Below, in pieces: positions 6,194 through 14,272 of a DNA stretch of 46,858 nt. The notes under the pieces are model-generated. The model was not told the origin of the DNA and did not search any database. It was given only the letters and a program-made list of their open reading frames with translations. The translations under genes were made by a program, and so were the position numbers. Source of the DNA: Oscillospiraceae bacterium (GTDB lineage Bacteria; Bacillota; Clostridia; Oscillospirales; Acutalibacteraceae). Location: positions 397 through 47,254 of the forward strand of contig DPVM01000012.1 in assembly GCA_003526845.1 (NCBI GenBank), written 5' to 3'. Position 1 is the first letter of the stretch, and each line of letters opens with the position of its first letter.

Positions 6194-7252
6194 ATGAAAA
6201 AAGCGATTATAGCAATGAGCGGCGGTGTCGATTCAAGCGTCGCCGCTTTTTTTATGAAAGAACGCGGATATGAGTGTATCGGCGCAACAATGAAACTTTA
6301 TGATAACGAGGATATAGGCGTCAGCAGGGAAAAGACCTGTTGTTCTCTTGACGATATTGAGGATGCACGCAGTGTTGCCTCACGCCTCGGTATGCCTTAC
6401 TATGTTTTTAATTTTAAGGACGAGTTTGAGCAAAAAGTTATCGACAAGTTCATTAAAACATACGAGCTTGGCGGAACGCCGAATCCCTGCATAGACTGCA
6501 ACAGATATTTAAAGTTTGAAAAGCTTATGCAGCGTATGAAAGAATTGAATTTTGACTATGTTGTAACCGGTCACTATGCTGATGTTGAAGAAAAGGACGG
6601 CAGATTTTACCTCAAAAAGGGCAAGGATTTGTCTAAGGACCAAAGCTATGTTCTTTATTCTCTAACGCAGGAACAGCTAAAACATACACTGTTTCCGCTC
6701 GGCAGATATTCAAAGAGCGAAATACGCAAAATTGCGGAGGAAAACGGCTTTATTAATGCAAGAAAACGCGATTCACAGGATATTTGCTTTGTCCCCGACG
6801 GCGATTATGCAAAATTCATCGAGGGACATAACGGCAAAAGCTATCCAAAGGGCAATTTTGTCGATAAATCCGGCAATGTTCTCGGCGAGCATAACGGCCT
6901 TATCCGCTACACAATCGGGCAGCGCAAAGGTCTCGGTATTGCGGCGGGTCATCCTGTTTATGTTTGTTCAAAGGACCTTGAAAACAATACTGTCATCCTC
7001 GGCTCAAACGACGATTTGATGACAAAATCACTTGTTGCCGATGATTTCAATTGGATTGCTCCTCAACCCGAAGGCAAAATCTACTGCGCCGCAAAGACGC
7101 GTTATAATATGAAAGAACAGCCTTGCACCGCTTGTGTTAAAAACGGCAAAGTCATTGTTGAGTTTGACAATCCCGTAAGAGCCGTTACAAAAGGGCAGGC
7201 AGTCGTTTTGTATGACGGCGATTATGTCCTCGGCGGCGGAACAATCATTTGA
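6194..7252 (+). CDS. mnmA: tRNA-specific 2-thiouridylase MnmA
   Basis: 352 residues, full length. It thiolates U34 of Lys, Glu and Gln tRNAs using ATP and persulfide sulfur relayed from a cysteine desulfurase. The PP-loop SGGVDSSV (residues 9-16) binds ATP; the catalytic Cys pair is Cys102 in DCNRYLKF and Cys198 in SQDICFVPDGD, equivalent to Cys102 and Cys199 of the E. coli enzyme. It starts two bases after nadA, so it is the last gene of the nifS operon. The window itself holds tRNA-Gln(UUG) and tRNA-Lys(UUU), which are among its expected substrates. Confidence 0.96.
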   Translation: MKKAIIAMSGGVDSSVAAFFMKERGYECIGATMKLYDNEDIGVSREKTCCSLDDIEDARSVASRLGMPYYVFNFKDEFEQKVIDKFIKTYELGGTPNPCIDCNRYLKFEKLMQRMKELNFDYVVTGHYADVEEKDGRFYLKKGKDLSKDQSYVLYSLTQEQLKHTLFPLGRYSKSEIRKIAEENGFINARKRDSQDICFVPDGDYAKFIEGHNGKSYPKGNFVDKSGNVLGEHNGLIRYTIGQRKGLGIAAGHPVYVCSKDLENNTVILGSNDDLMTKSLVADDFNWIAPQPEGKIYCAAKTRYNMKEQPCTACVKNGKVIVEFDNPVRAVTKGQAVVLYDGDYVLGGGTII

Positions 7253-7264
7253 CATAAAAAAGAT

Positions 7265-7294
7265 AAAAGACTGTTTTGCTTTAATTGTCTTTTT
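7265..7294 (+). terminator. Possible weak terminator after mnmA
   Basis: AAAAGAC pairs with GTCTTTT across a 15-base loop, followed by T-rich sequence. The long loop and AT-rich stem make this a weak call. Confidence 0.35.
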
Positions 7295-7390
7295 GTTACA
7301 ATTTTTTAACAAATAAGATTTAATTTGTTAAATTAAAAAATATAATTTCTTAAAGAATTTCGGATATTCTTTAGTTGTACTTGAAGTACA

Positions 7391-7547
7391 GTTGATAAGC
7401 CCCCTATTAGGTGGAAGATAACTTAAATAGGTCCACACAGCCTACGGAGCCGGTAACAAGTTTCTCTTTTCATTGTTTCTCCTCTATCCGGTTATCTTTA
7501 AAAATGCTCCAATCCACCATATTTTATATGTAGGGCTTAATTTTTTT
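7391..7547 (+). ncRNA. ssrS: Structured small RNA, 6S RNA candidate
   Basis: A 480-base gap (7253-7734) with no gene holds one long imperfect hairpin. TAAGCCC...TA (7396-7406) pairs with TAGGGCTTA (7531-7539), GGTGGA (7410-7415) with TCCACC (7513-7518), AAGATAAC (7415-7422) with GTTATCTT (7491-7498), and after an asymmetric central bubble GGAG...AACAA (7446-7459) with TTGTT.CTCC (7473-7482). The 3' strand runs into TTTTTTT (7541-7547), a built-in terminator. A closing stem, a large central bubble and a terminal stem in about 155 bases is the architecture of 6S RNA, which mimics an open promoter and holds sigma-A RNA polymerase. From memory, the B. subtilis 6S-1 gene also lies near the cymR-iscS-mnmA region, which supports the call. 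Some alternative 5' pairings exist (CCTATT with AATAGG). No known riboswitch core motif was recognised. Confidence 0.55.
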
Positions 7548-7734
7548 GCAAAAAACACAATATTTTGTCGTTTACATAATTTTTGTATTGTAAAAAATTG
7601 TGTATAATGACTAAAAAAATCCGAATATATGTGCAAACAATGTATTTTATATACAAATCATAAACATAATATTGATTTTGCGATTGTTTTTTGATATATT
7701 ATTACTTGATGAATGGACAGGGAGGTATATAGAT

Positions 7735-7887
7735 ATGAAGAAAAATTATTCAACACCGGAATTTGATATTCGCTTATATGCCGATGTCCGCAATCTCGTT
7801 TTGACTGCATCGTATCCTGAGAATCCGGATAAGGGCGGAAACAACGGCGGTTTGACCGACGGCGACGATTACGATATTTTCAAATAA
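7735..7887 (+). CDS. Small peptide of 50 residues, leader-like, function unknown
   Basis: The ATG at 7735 follows GGGAGG by eight bases, a strong ribosome binding site, and the ORF ends just before a clean terminator, so it is very probably translated. The sequence has a charged MKKNYSTPEF start, a hydrophobic middle (LVLTAS) and an Asp/Gly/Asn-rich end with no cysteine. The Y-x-x-P followed by spaced hydrophobics and LT resembles both a widespread class of uncharacterised small clostridial proteins and the leader part of lasso-type RiPP precursors. No RiPP maturase, protease or dedicated transporter is adjacent. It has no signal peptide or membrane segment. An in-frame extension to 7672 lacks a ribosome binding site. 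Confidence 0.65.
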   Translation: MKKNYSTPEFDIRLYADVRNLVLTASYPENPDKGGNNGGLTDGDDYDIFK

Positions 7888-7912
7888 GTTTGATACTTAC
7901 GGTTTTTATTTA

Positions 7913-7941
7913 AAGCACGGCTTGTCCGTGCTTATTTTTTT
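7913..7941 (+). terminator. Terminator of the small peptide gene
   Basis: AAGCACGG pairs with CCGTGCTT around a 5-base loop, followed by ATTTTTTT. Confidence 0.9.
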
Positions 7942-8012
7942 ACTCTTTTTATTGAATTTGTAATTATATTGTTAATTTTTGCAATTTTACTCTTTATTTT
8001 GTAATTAAATTC

Positions 8013-8021
8013 TGTTATAAT
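8013..8021 (+). promoter_or_regulatory. Extended -10 promoter of the lipoprotein/two-component operon
   Basis: TGTTATAAT: a consensus TATAAT (8016-8021) preceded by TGn. The matching -35 region (TTTATT at 7993) is poor, as is usual for extended -10 promoters. The start would be near 8028, about 30 bases before the lipoprotein ATG. Confidence 0.6.
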
Positions 8022-8058
8022 TTATAATTAGTATTTTATGTATATAAGGAGGCGCCGT

Positions 8059-9363
8059 ATGAAGTATTTAAAATCAGCAATTTGTATTTTGCTTGTATGT
8101 CTTATGCTGACAGGATGCAGCTTCAGAATGGCGTCCTCTATCGACGATTTAATTTCACCCGTTTCACCATTCGGCGACAATGCCGATATTCAAAAGGCAA
8201 TGGATTCCTATGCCAAAAACGGCTATTCACTCAAGGTACCCGTAGCAGGTAAATACAACACCTCCTATAATTTCTACGATATTGACGGTGACGGCAACGA
8301 CGAGGCTTTTGCGTTTTATGAGCCTGCCGATAAACTCGGCTCAATTGATATGGCTGTTATCAAAAAGATAGACGGAATATGGAGCGTTGTCGATAATGTC
8401 ACCGGTGACGGCAAGGAAATTTATTCTGTCGATTTTCACGATTTAACAGGTGACGGCAAAAAAGATATTCTTATTTGTTGGGATGTTATTAAAAATTCTA
8501 CAAACCATCAGCTTGCCGTTTACAGTTATTCGTCGGGCAAATCTTCGTTCAAGCTTAAACAAATCGGAATTGAAATGACAATTAACAACTATACCACGGT
8601 TGACTTCAACGGTGACAAAATTGACGAGCTGTTGCTTATGTTCATAGGTACCGGTCATTCAAATTCCGCAACCGCCGAGCTTTATTCGCTTAAAGGCGCA
8701 AACATCAAATCCCTCGGCTATACAAAACTTGATTCGCATATTACATCATATACAAAGCTTTCTGTCGGCAAGGTTGACAACGATATAAGAGTTTATGCAG
8801 ACGCAATCGGTTCTGACGGCAAATCAATGCTCACCGAGGTTCTCTATTGGTCGGATTCATACAAATCCGTTATCTCACCTTTTTACAGCTATTCAACCGG
8901 CAGAACATCGGGCACTTCACGAAGCGCAATGATTTCTTCTATGGATATTAATAATGACGGCGTTATCGAAATACCGACTGATACATCTGTTTCAAAACTT
9001 CCGAAGCAGGTTATGGCTGTCGATTGGCAGACATATAAGCACACAACGCTTATCCATACCGACTATTCGCTGTTTGTCCCGAATGACGGCTACTCTGTCA
9101 TTATTCCGGATAAATATAAAAATAAAATTGCCGTTTCGTACGATGAAAAAACACGCAAAATGACGGTTACGAATAATTCAACAAAAAAGGCTGTCTTTTC
9201 CGTTGTCACCGTCATGAAAGCTGTTTATGACAAAAACAATTTCAAGGGTTATTCGTCGGTGCTTGATACCTCGGGGTATTACTACCTTGCGCAGTCAGGC
9301 AACGATTCTGATATAAAAATCACTGTCGGCGATATAAAAAATTATATCAAAGCCGCAGAGTAA
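8059..9363 (+). CDS. Lipoprotein with FG-GAP/VCBS-like repeats
   Basis: 434 residues from the ATG at 8059, which follows AAGGAGG by 6 bases; an upstream in-frame ATG at 8038 would precede that site. A lipoprotein signal peptide ends in the lipobox LTGC, so the mature protein is tethered to the outer face of the membrane. The body holds several Asp/Gly-rich repeats of the FG-GAP/integrin-alpha type (YDIDGDGNDEAF, HDLTGDGKKDIL, VDFNGDKIDELL, MDINNDGVIEIP) that typically bind calcium and build a beta-propeller. It is the first gene of an operon with a response regulator and a histidine kinase, 33 and 790 bases further on, so it could be an accessory sensor or a target of that system; this is inference. 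Confidence 0.75.
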   Translation: MKYLKSAICILLVCLMLTGCSFRMASSIDDLISPVSPFGDNADIQKAMDSYAKNGYSLKVPVAGKYNTSYNFYDIDGDGNDEAFAFYEPADKLGSIDMAVIKKIDGIWSVVDNVTGDGKEIYSVDFHDLTGDGKKDILICWDVIKNSTNHQLAVYSYSSGKSSFKLKQIGIEMTINNYTTVDFNGDKIDELLLMFIGTGHSNSATAELYSLKGANIKSLGYTKLDSHITSYTKLSVGKVDNDIRVYADAIGSDGKSMLTEVLYWSDSYKSVISPFYSYSTGRTSGTSRSAMISSMDINNDGVIEIPTDTSVSKLPKQVMAVDWQTYKHTTLIHTDYSLFVPNDGYSVIIPDKYKNKIAVSYDEKTRKMTVTNNSTKKAVFSVVTVMKAVYDKNNFKGYSSVLDTSGYYYLAQSGNDSDIKITVGDIKNYIKAAE

Positions 9364-9396
9364 TAACGATTTAATTCTCATCGAGGAGGAAAAATT

Positions 9397-10110
9397 ATGA
9401 AAAAGGTGCTTGTTGCCGAGGATGAAGAGTCAATCCGCGAGTTTATAGTTATCAATCTTACACGCGGCGGTTATACCGTTGAGCAAGCTGATAACGGCGT
9501 TACCGCTCTTCAAAAATTCCGTGAGGATGAGCAGGGCTTTGATGTCGCAATTCTTGACATTATGATGCCTGAACTTGACGGACTTTCAGTTTGCAAGGAG
9601 CTTCGCAAAATGTCATCCGACTTGGGTATTATTATGCTCAGTGCAAAAACTCAGGAGATGGATAAGGTCACCGGTCTTCTTTTCGGCGCAGATGATTATG
9701 TTACAAAGCCGTTTTCACCGAGTGAGCTTATGGCTCGTGTTGACGCTATTTATCGCCGTGTCGAAATGACAAGAGGCTTCAGAAAAAACGACACAACAGG
9801 CGACAGTATTGTGCTTGATGAGTTTGAGCTTAATTTGAGAAACAGAACTCTTTCAAAATTCGGCACGATGATTGAGCTTACTCAGGTAGAATTCCAAATT
9901 ATTGAGTATTTTTTCAAAAATCCAAACGCCGCTCTTTCGAGAAATGATATTTTAAAGCAGGTTTGGGGCGAAAACTATTTCGGCGATGTAAAAATCGTCG
10001 ATGTTAATATTCGCCGTTTAAGAATGAAAATCGAGGATAATCCGTCAAGCCCGACCAGACTTGTCACTATTTGGGGCCTCGGCTATAAATGGATTACAGA
10101 CGCCAACTGA
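9397..10110 (+). CDS. OmpR/PhoB-family response regulator
   Basis: 237 residues. The receiver domain (1-~120) has the acidic pair in AEDEES, the phosphoacceptor Asp54 in LDIMMPELDG, the Ser of MLSAK and the Lys of TKPFSP. The C-terminal winged helix (about 140-234) ends in the typical DVNIRRLRMKIE and IWGLGYKW motifs of PhoB-type DNA-binding domains. GAGGAGG lies eight bases before the ATG. It is paired with the kinase that follows and is presumably phosphorylated by it; the target genes are unknown, though the lipoprotein upstream is an obvious candidate. Confidence 0.95.
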   Translation: MKKVLVAEDEESIREFIVINLTRGGYTVEQADNGVTALQKFREDEQGFDVAILDIMMPELDGLSVCKELRKMSSDLGIIMLSAKTQEMDKVTGLLFGADDYVTKPFSPSELMARVDAIYRRVEMTRGFRKNDTTGDSIVLDEFELNLRNRTLSKFGTMIELTQVEFQIIEYFFKNPNAALSRNDILKQVWGENYFGDVKIVDVNIRRLRMKIEDNPSSPTRLVTIWGLGYKWITDAN

Positions 10111-10153
10111 TTTTCGCATCAACTAATTACTGATTAACAAAGGATTTTTTGTA

Positions 10154-11707
10154 ATGGAGCTTGTCAAGGATAAAGATTCAATGCAAAAGTTAATATCAAA
10201 GCTCAAATCGCATAGGGTAGAGGGCATCACAAAGCGCTGGCTGATAAATATTATCGGTGTTATTGCCGTTTTGTTTATAATTTGCTTTGTCCTTTCGTCA
10301 TTTGCAATAAAATCCTATTACTATGCCTCGGTTGAAAATATAGTTAATTCAGGTGCATCACAGTCCGCCGTCAGCTATTTTTCAAACAATATTGAACAGG
10401 GCAATTCGCTTGAAAGCTGTGCAAGCAGTTATATGGAGTCTTATTCGTATAAAAACAGAACAACGCTTTGGATAATTGACGATTTGGGCAATGTTGTTCT
10501 TTCATCAAGCGGCTTTTCAATCAAAAAACAGAATATGCCCGATTATACCGACGCGCTTAAAGCCGAAAACGGCACAGCCAAATTCGTCGGCAAATTATCA
10601 AACGGCGAAAAGGTTATGGCAGTCACTCGCATAATTAAGGATAAATCCGGCAATCAAATCGGAGCAATCCGTGCCATGACGGATGTTGAGCAAGTTGATG
10701 ACCAAATCGGCACATTGATTTTGCTTATTGCCTTTGTTTTTGTTGTGATTATGGGCATTATTATCTTCTCTAACAGATTTTTTATCCGTTCAATCATTAC
10801 TCCTGTTAAGGAAATCAACGAGGCGACAAAGCTTATCGCACAAGGCAACCTTGATGTCAGAATCGAAAAACAATATAACGATGAAATCGGCGACCTTGCA
10901 GACAGCATCAATACTATGGCTACTGAAATTGCCGCCGCAGATAAAATGAAAAACGATTTTATTTCAACTATTTCTCATGAGTTGAGAACACCGCTTACCT
11001 CAATTAAGGGATGGGGTGAAACATTGACCCTCGGCAATCAGGATAATGTTGACCCGCTCACACAAAGAGGTTTAAAGGTAATTGTCAGCGAGGCGGGCAG
11101 ACTTGAAGGCTTTGTTGAAGAACTTCTCGATTTTTCACGCCTTCAGAGCGGCAGAATGAAACTTCGCCTTGCGAAAACCGATATTCTTGCCGAGCTTGAG
11201 GAAACGCTTTTTACATTTATTGAGCGTGCTTTGCGTGAGGGCTACGATGTTCGCACAAGCATTCCCGAAGTTCCGTCGGTTGCAAATGCCGATGCCAACA
11301 GGCTTAAGCAGGTGTTTATGAATATCCTTGACAATGCACTTAAATATTCGCGCCCGGGCAGCAAAATTTTTGTCAAAGCCGGCTTTGTTAAGCGTGAGTC
11401 AAAGGATTTTGTGCAAATCATTATTGCCGATCAGGGTTGCGGTATCTCGGCAGAGGATTTGCCGCATGTTAAAGAAAAATTCTACAAGGCCAATGTCAGC
11501 GTAAGAGGTTCGGGAATAGGTCTTGCGGTTACAAATGAGATTGTTTCGCTCCATGGCGGAACACTTGATATAGACAGCGTAGAGGGCAAGGGAACGCTTG
11601 TTACAATTCTTTTGCCGCTTGAACAGGCACCTAATGCAGAGGATGTCCAAAACGCTCAAAATCAACAGGAAAGCACTCGGGAGACTAATCCTGAGGGCAA
11701 TCAATAA
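10154..11707 (+). CDS. Membrane sensor histidine kinase
   Basis: 517 residues with the PhoR/WalK-like order: membrane helix (about 29-52), extracytoplasmic sensor region (about 53-183), second helix (184-206), HAMP (207-260), HisKA with the phosphoacceptor His275 in SHELRTPLTS, and HATPase_c with the N box (NILDNALKYS), DQGCGI and GSGIGLAV. The C-terminal 25 residues are Asn/Gln/Glu-rich and low complexity. Autophosphorylates and signals to the response regulator 43 bases upstream. The stimulus is unknown; the upstream lipoprotein may take part in sensing. The ATG at 10154 is preceded by AAAGGA at nine bases. Confidence 0.94.
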   Translation: MELVKDKDSMQKLISKLKSHRVEGITKRWLINIIGVIAVLFIICFVLSSFAIKSYYYASVENIVNSGASQSAVSYFSNNIEQGNSLESCASSYMESYSYKNRTTLWIIDDLGNVVLSSSGFSIKKQNMPDYTDALKAENGTAKFVGKLSNGEKVMAVTRIIKDKSGNQIGAIRAMTDVEQVDDQIGTLILLIAFVFVVIMGIIIFSNRFFIRSIITPVKEINEATKLIAQGNLDVRIEKQYNDEIGDLADSINTMATEIAAADKMKNDFISTISHELRTPLTSIKGWGETLTLGNQDNVDPLTQRGLKVIVSEAGRLEGFVEELLDFSRLQSGRMKLRLAKTDILAELEETLFTFIERALREGYDVRTSIPEVPSVANADANRLKQVFMNILDNALKYSRPGSKIFVKAGFVKRESKDFVQIIIADQGCGISAEDLPHVKEKFYKANVSVRGSGIGLAVTNEIVSLHGGTLDIDSVEGKGTLVTILLPLEQAPNAEDVQNAQNQQESTRETNPEGNQ

Positions 11708-11729
11708 TTTTTACAGAAAGGCTGAATTT

Positions 11730-12698
11730 ATGCCGGAACAACACATTACATCAGTCGGCGGTCAGGCGCTCATTGAGGGCGTTATGATGCAGGGACCAAA
11801 AGGCATAGCCACTGCCGTTCGTAAGCCCGACGGCGAAATTTTAACCGAATATCACGAAATGAAAAAACTCCGCGATAGATATAAGTTTTTCAATATTCCG
11901 ATTATCCGCGGTATTGTCGGCTTTATCGAGTCTATGATTATGGGCTACAAAACGCTTATGTACTCGGCAGAGGTTTCGGGTATGGAGGATCTTGAAGATG
12001 CCGAGATGAATAAGTTTGAAAAGTGGCTTGATGAAAAACTCGGCGATAAGCTTATGGGTATTATCACAGGTATTGCGTCTGTTTTGGGATGCGTGCTTGC
12101 TTTTGTGATTTTCTTTTATCTCCCCGTTTTAATTTTCAACAGGGTCAACGCTTGGTGCCACGATTCGCTTTTGAGTTGGCAGGGCACATTTGAGGGTATT
12201 ATTAAGATTGTGATTTTCATTATCTATATGCTCCTCGTTTCACAAATGAAAGATATTAAGCGACTGTTCAAATATCACGGTGCGGAGCACAAATCCATTG
12301 CATGTTACGAGTCGGGTATGGAGCTTACGGTCGAGAATGTTAAAAAATGTACTCGATTTCATCGCCGTTGCGGTACAAGTTTTATGTTTGTAATGCTTAT
12401 TTTGAGCATCGTTGTCGTCACACTGTTTTCACTCATTGTTCCGGTTGAGCTCCGTGAAAACAGAATTGTTTGGATGCTCATTAAACTTCCGCTCATACCG
12501 CTGATTATGGGTATCGGATATGAGTTTATCAGATACGCCGGCAAGCACGATAATTTGTTTGTACGCATTCTTTCAGCTCCGGGTCTTTGGATGCAGCGCA
12601 TAACAACGAAAGAGCCTGACGATGATATTATCGAGTGCGGAATTGCCGCATTAAAGGCAGTAATTACCGATAATCCGCAGGATGACGCGGTAAAATAA
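11730..12698 (+). CDS. DUF1385 family membrane protein (YqhQ-like)
   Basis: 322 residues from the ATG at 11730, 22 bases after the kinase and preceded by AGAAAGG; the reading frame is open further upstream, but that part lies inside the kinase gene. The N-terminus SVGGQALIEGVMMQGP and the central YHGAEHKSIACYE are hallmarks of DUF1385. Four or so membrane helices are visible (about 130-160, 180-200, 240-265, 275-295). The family is widespread in Firmicutes, often next to prmC or prfA, and its function is not established. Here prmC follows at 33 bases, consistent with that conserved neighbourhood. Confidence 0.9.
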   Translation: MPEQHITSVGGQALIEGVMMQGPKGIATAVRKPDGEILTEYHEMKKLRDRYKFFNIPIIRGIVGFIESMIMGYKTLMYSAEVSGMEDLEDAEMNKFEKWLDEKLGDKLMGIITGIASVLGCVLAFVIFFYLPVLIFNRVNAWCHDSLLSWQGTFEGIIKIVIFIIYMLLVSQMKDIKRLFKYHGAEHKSIACYESGMELTVENVKKCTRFHRRCGTSFMFVMLILSIVVVTLFSLIVPVELRENRIVWMLIKLPLIPLIMGIGYEFIRYAGKHDNLFVRILSAPGLWMQRITTKEPDDDIIECGIAALKAVITDNPQDDAVK

Positions 12699-12731
12699 TT
12701 TAGTTTGATTTGAATTTGGTTTATTATATTT

Positions 12732-13562
12732 ATGAATTTGAAGCAGGCGTACAGCTATGCTGTGCAGTTTTTGGAGCTTAATAATGTCGACGAGGCGGAT
12801 TTTAAAGCGCTTTGCCTTGTCTGCCATCTTGCAGGAATAAAAAACAGCGAGTATTCGCTCCATATTAATGATGAAATTATTATGAGCCGCCTTGCAAAAT
12901 CGCTTTGGCGACTTAAGGAGGGCGAACCTCTTCAATATGTTCTCGGCAAATGGGATTTTTATGAGAGTGAGTTTTATGTCGGCAAGGGCGTACTTATTCC
13001 GCGACCCGAAACAGAAGAGCTTGTTGAAAAAGTAATTGATTATGCAAAAAATCTTAAAAATCCCGTTATTTATGATTTGTGCTCCGGCAGCGGATGCATA
13101 GGTATAAGCATTGCAAAAGCAGTCCCCGAGGCAGTTGTTTATTGCATAGAAAAAAGCGACGACGCTTTTTATTATCTTGAAAAAAACGCAAAAGGCGTGT
13201 CCAATGTCAATATCATTCACGGCGATATTAACGATTCGTTCGATATTGAGCCGGCAGATATTATCGTCTCAAATCCTCCTTATATTAAAAGCGACGATAT
13301 TTCGTCACTTCAAAGCGAGGTTTTGTTTGAGCCTGAAATGGCACTTGACGGCGGCACTGACGGATTTGATTTTTACAGAATAATCAATGACAAATGGGCT
13401 GATAAATTAAAACCGTCGGGTATGCTCTTTCTCGAAATCGGCAACGAGCAGGGCGACGGTATAAAATCGGTGCTCACTTCATTTTGCGATATTCGTGTTG
13501 TTAAAGATATTTATAAAAATGACAGAATTGTAATTGCAAAACCACTTGACCGTAATTTATAA
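12732..13562 (+). CDS. prmC: Peptide chain release factor N5-glutamine methyltransferase PrmC
   Basis: 276 residues, full length. It methylates the glutamine of the GGQ motif in release factors RF1 and RF2 with S-adenosylmethionine. The N-terminal helical domain contains LQYVLGKWDFY, then IPRPETEELVE, the SAM motif YDLCSGSGCIGI and the catalytic NPPYI, which contacts the Gln substrate. The start region has only a weak ribosome binding site, so translation may depend on DUF1385 upstream. prfA, a usual neighbour, is not present; the next gene is a protease. Confidence 0.93.
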   Translation: MNLKQAYSYAVQFLELNNVDEADFKALCLVCHLAGIKNSEYSLHINDEIIMSRLAKSLWRLKEGEPLQYVLGKWDFYESEFYVGKGVLIPRPETEELVEKVIDYAKNLKNPVIYDLCSGSGCIGISIAKAVPEAVVYCIEKSDDAFYYLEKNAKGVSNVNIIHGDINDSFDIEPADIIVSNPPYIKSDDISSLQSEVLFEPEMALDGGTDGFDFYRIINDKWADKLKPSGMLFLEIGNEQGDGIKSVLTSFCDIRVVKDIYKNDRIVIAKPLDRNL

Positions 13563-13590
13563 ATAATGTATTCTATTAAAAGGTGATTTG

Positions 13591-14259
13591 ATGCTTTCTA
13601 TTTTAAGTTATATGAGACAGGGCGAATATTTGCTCGCGATTATTGCAATATTCTCGCGTTGTTTTGTTGTGTTCTGCTGTATGCCGATACACGAGGCGGC
13701 GCACGCCTTTGTTGCGTATAAATTGGGCGACGATACTGCTAAAAGGCAGGGCAGGCTGACACTCAATCCACTCGCTCATCTCAATCCGCTCGGAACGATT
13801 ATGATTTTCCTTTTCGGCATCGGCTACGGTCAGGCTGTACCCGTTGACGAAAGAAATTTCAAAAATCCTAAGGCAGGTATGGCACTTACCGCACTTGCAG
13901 GTCCGGTTTCAAACTTACTTCTTGGCTGGATTTCTGTTTGGCTGTACTACATTTTATACAGATTTGCTCCGTCAACATCGGCCACATTTGCCGTTCTTGA
14001 ATTTTTCCTTTTCTCGGCTCAGGTAAATGTTATGCTTGCGGTGTTCAATATTTTACCTATACCGCCGCTCGACGGCTCAAAAATCCTTGCAGGCGTTTTG
14101 CCCGACAAGGTGTATTACAAGTATATGCAGTATGAAAGATATGTCATGATTGCCCTTATGATTTTGCTTTTCACCGGTTTGCTTGACACACCTATTTCAT
14201 TTCTCACAAACATTATGCTTCGATTTATCGCAATAATACCTAACGCAATTTTCGGATAA
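13591..14259 (+). CDS. Site-2 protease family (M50) membrane metalloprotease
   Basis: 222 residues from the ATG at 13591 (AGGTGAT upstream; a TTG at 13588 is too close to it). The zinc motif is HEAAH in PIHEAAHAFVAYKLGD, and the second motif NILPIPPLDGSK supplies the third ligand Asp. Five or six hydrophobic segments fit a compact intramembrane protease of the YwhC/YwmF-like type. Such enzymes cut transmembrane segments, but the substrate of this subgroup is unknown. Location upstream of scpA-scpB is common in Firmicutes. Confidence 0.9.
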   Translation: MLSILSYMRQGEYLLAIIAIFSRCFVVFCCMPIHEAAHAFVAYKLGDDTAKRQGRLTLNPLAHLNPLGTIMIFLFGIGYGQAVPVDERNFKNPKAGMALTALAGPVSNLLLGWISVWLYYILYRFAPSTSATFAVLEFFLFSAQVNVMLAVFNILPIPPLDGSKILAGVLPDKVYYKYMQYERYVMIALMILLFTGLLDTPISFLTNIMLRFIAIIPNAIFG

Positions 14260-14272
14260 TCAGGATTAATTA

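Noticed and set aside
7391..7547. Riboswitch (TPP, FMN, cobalamin, T-box, guanidine, THF or ZTP type) upstream of the small peptide gene
   Set aside because: None of the conserved core motifs that I know for these classes is present, and a terminator separates the element from the peptide gene.
12651..13220. 189-codon minus-strand frame opposite prmC
   Set aside because: Overlaps the end of DUF1385 and most of prmC; composition is that of an antisense frame.
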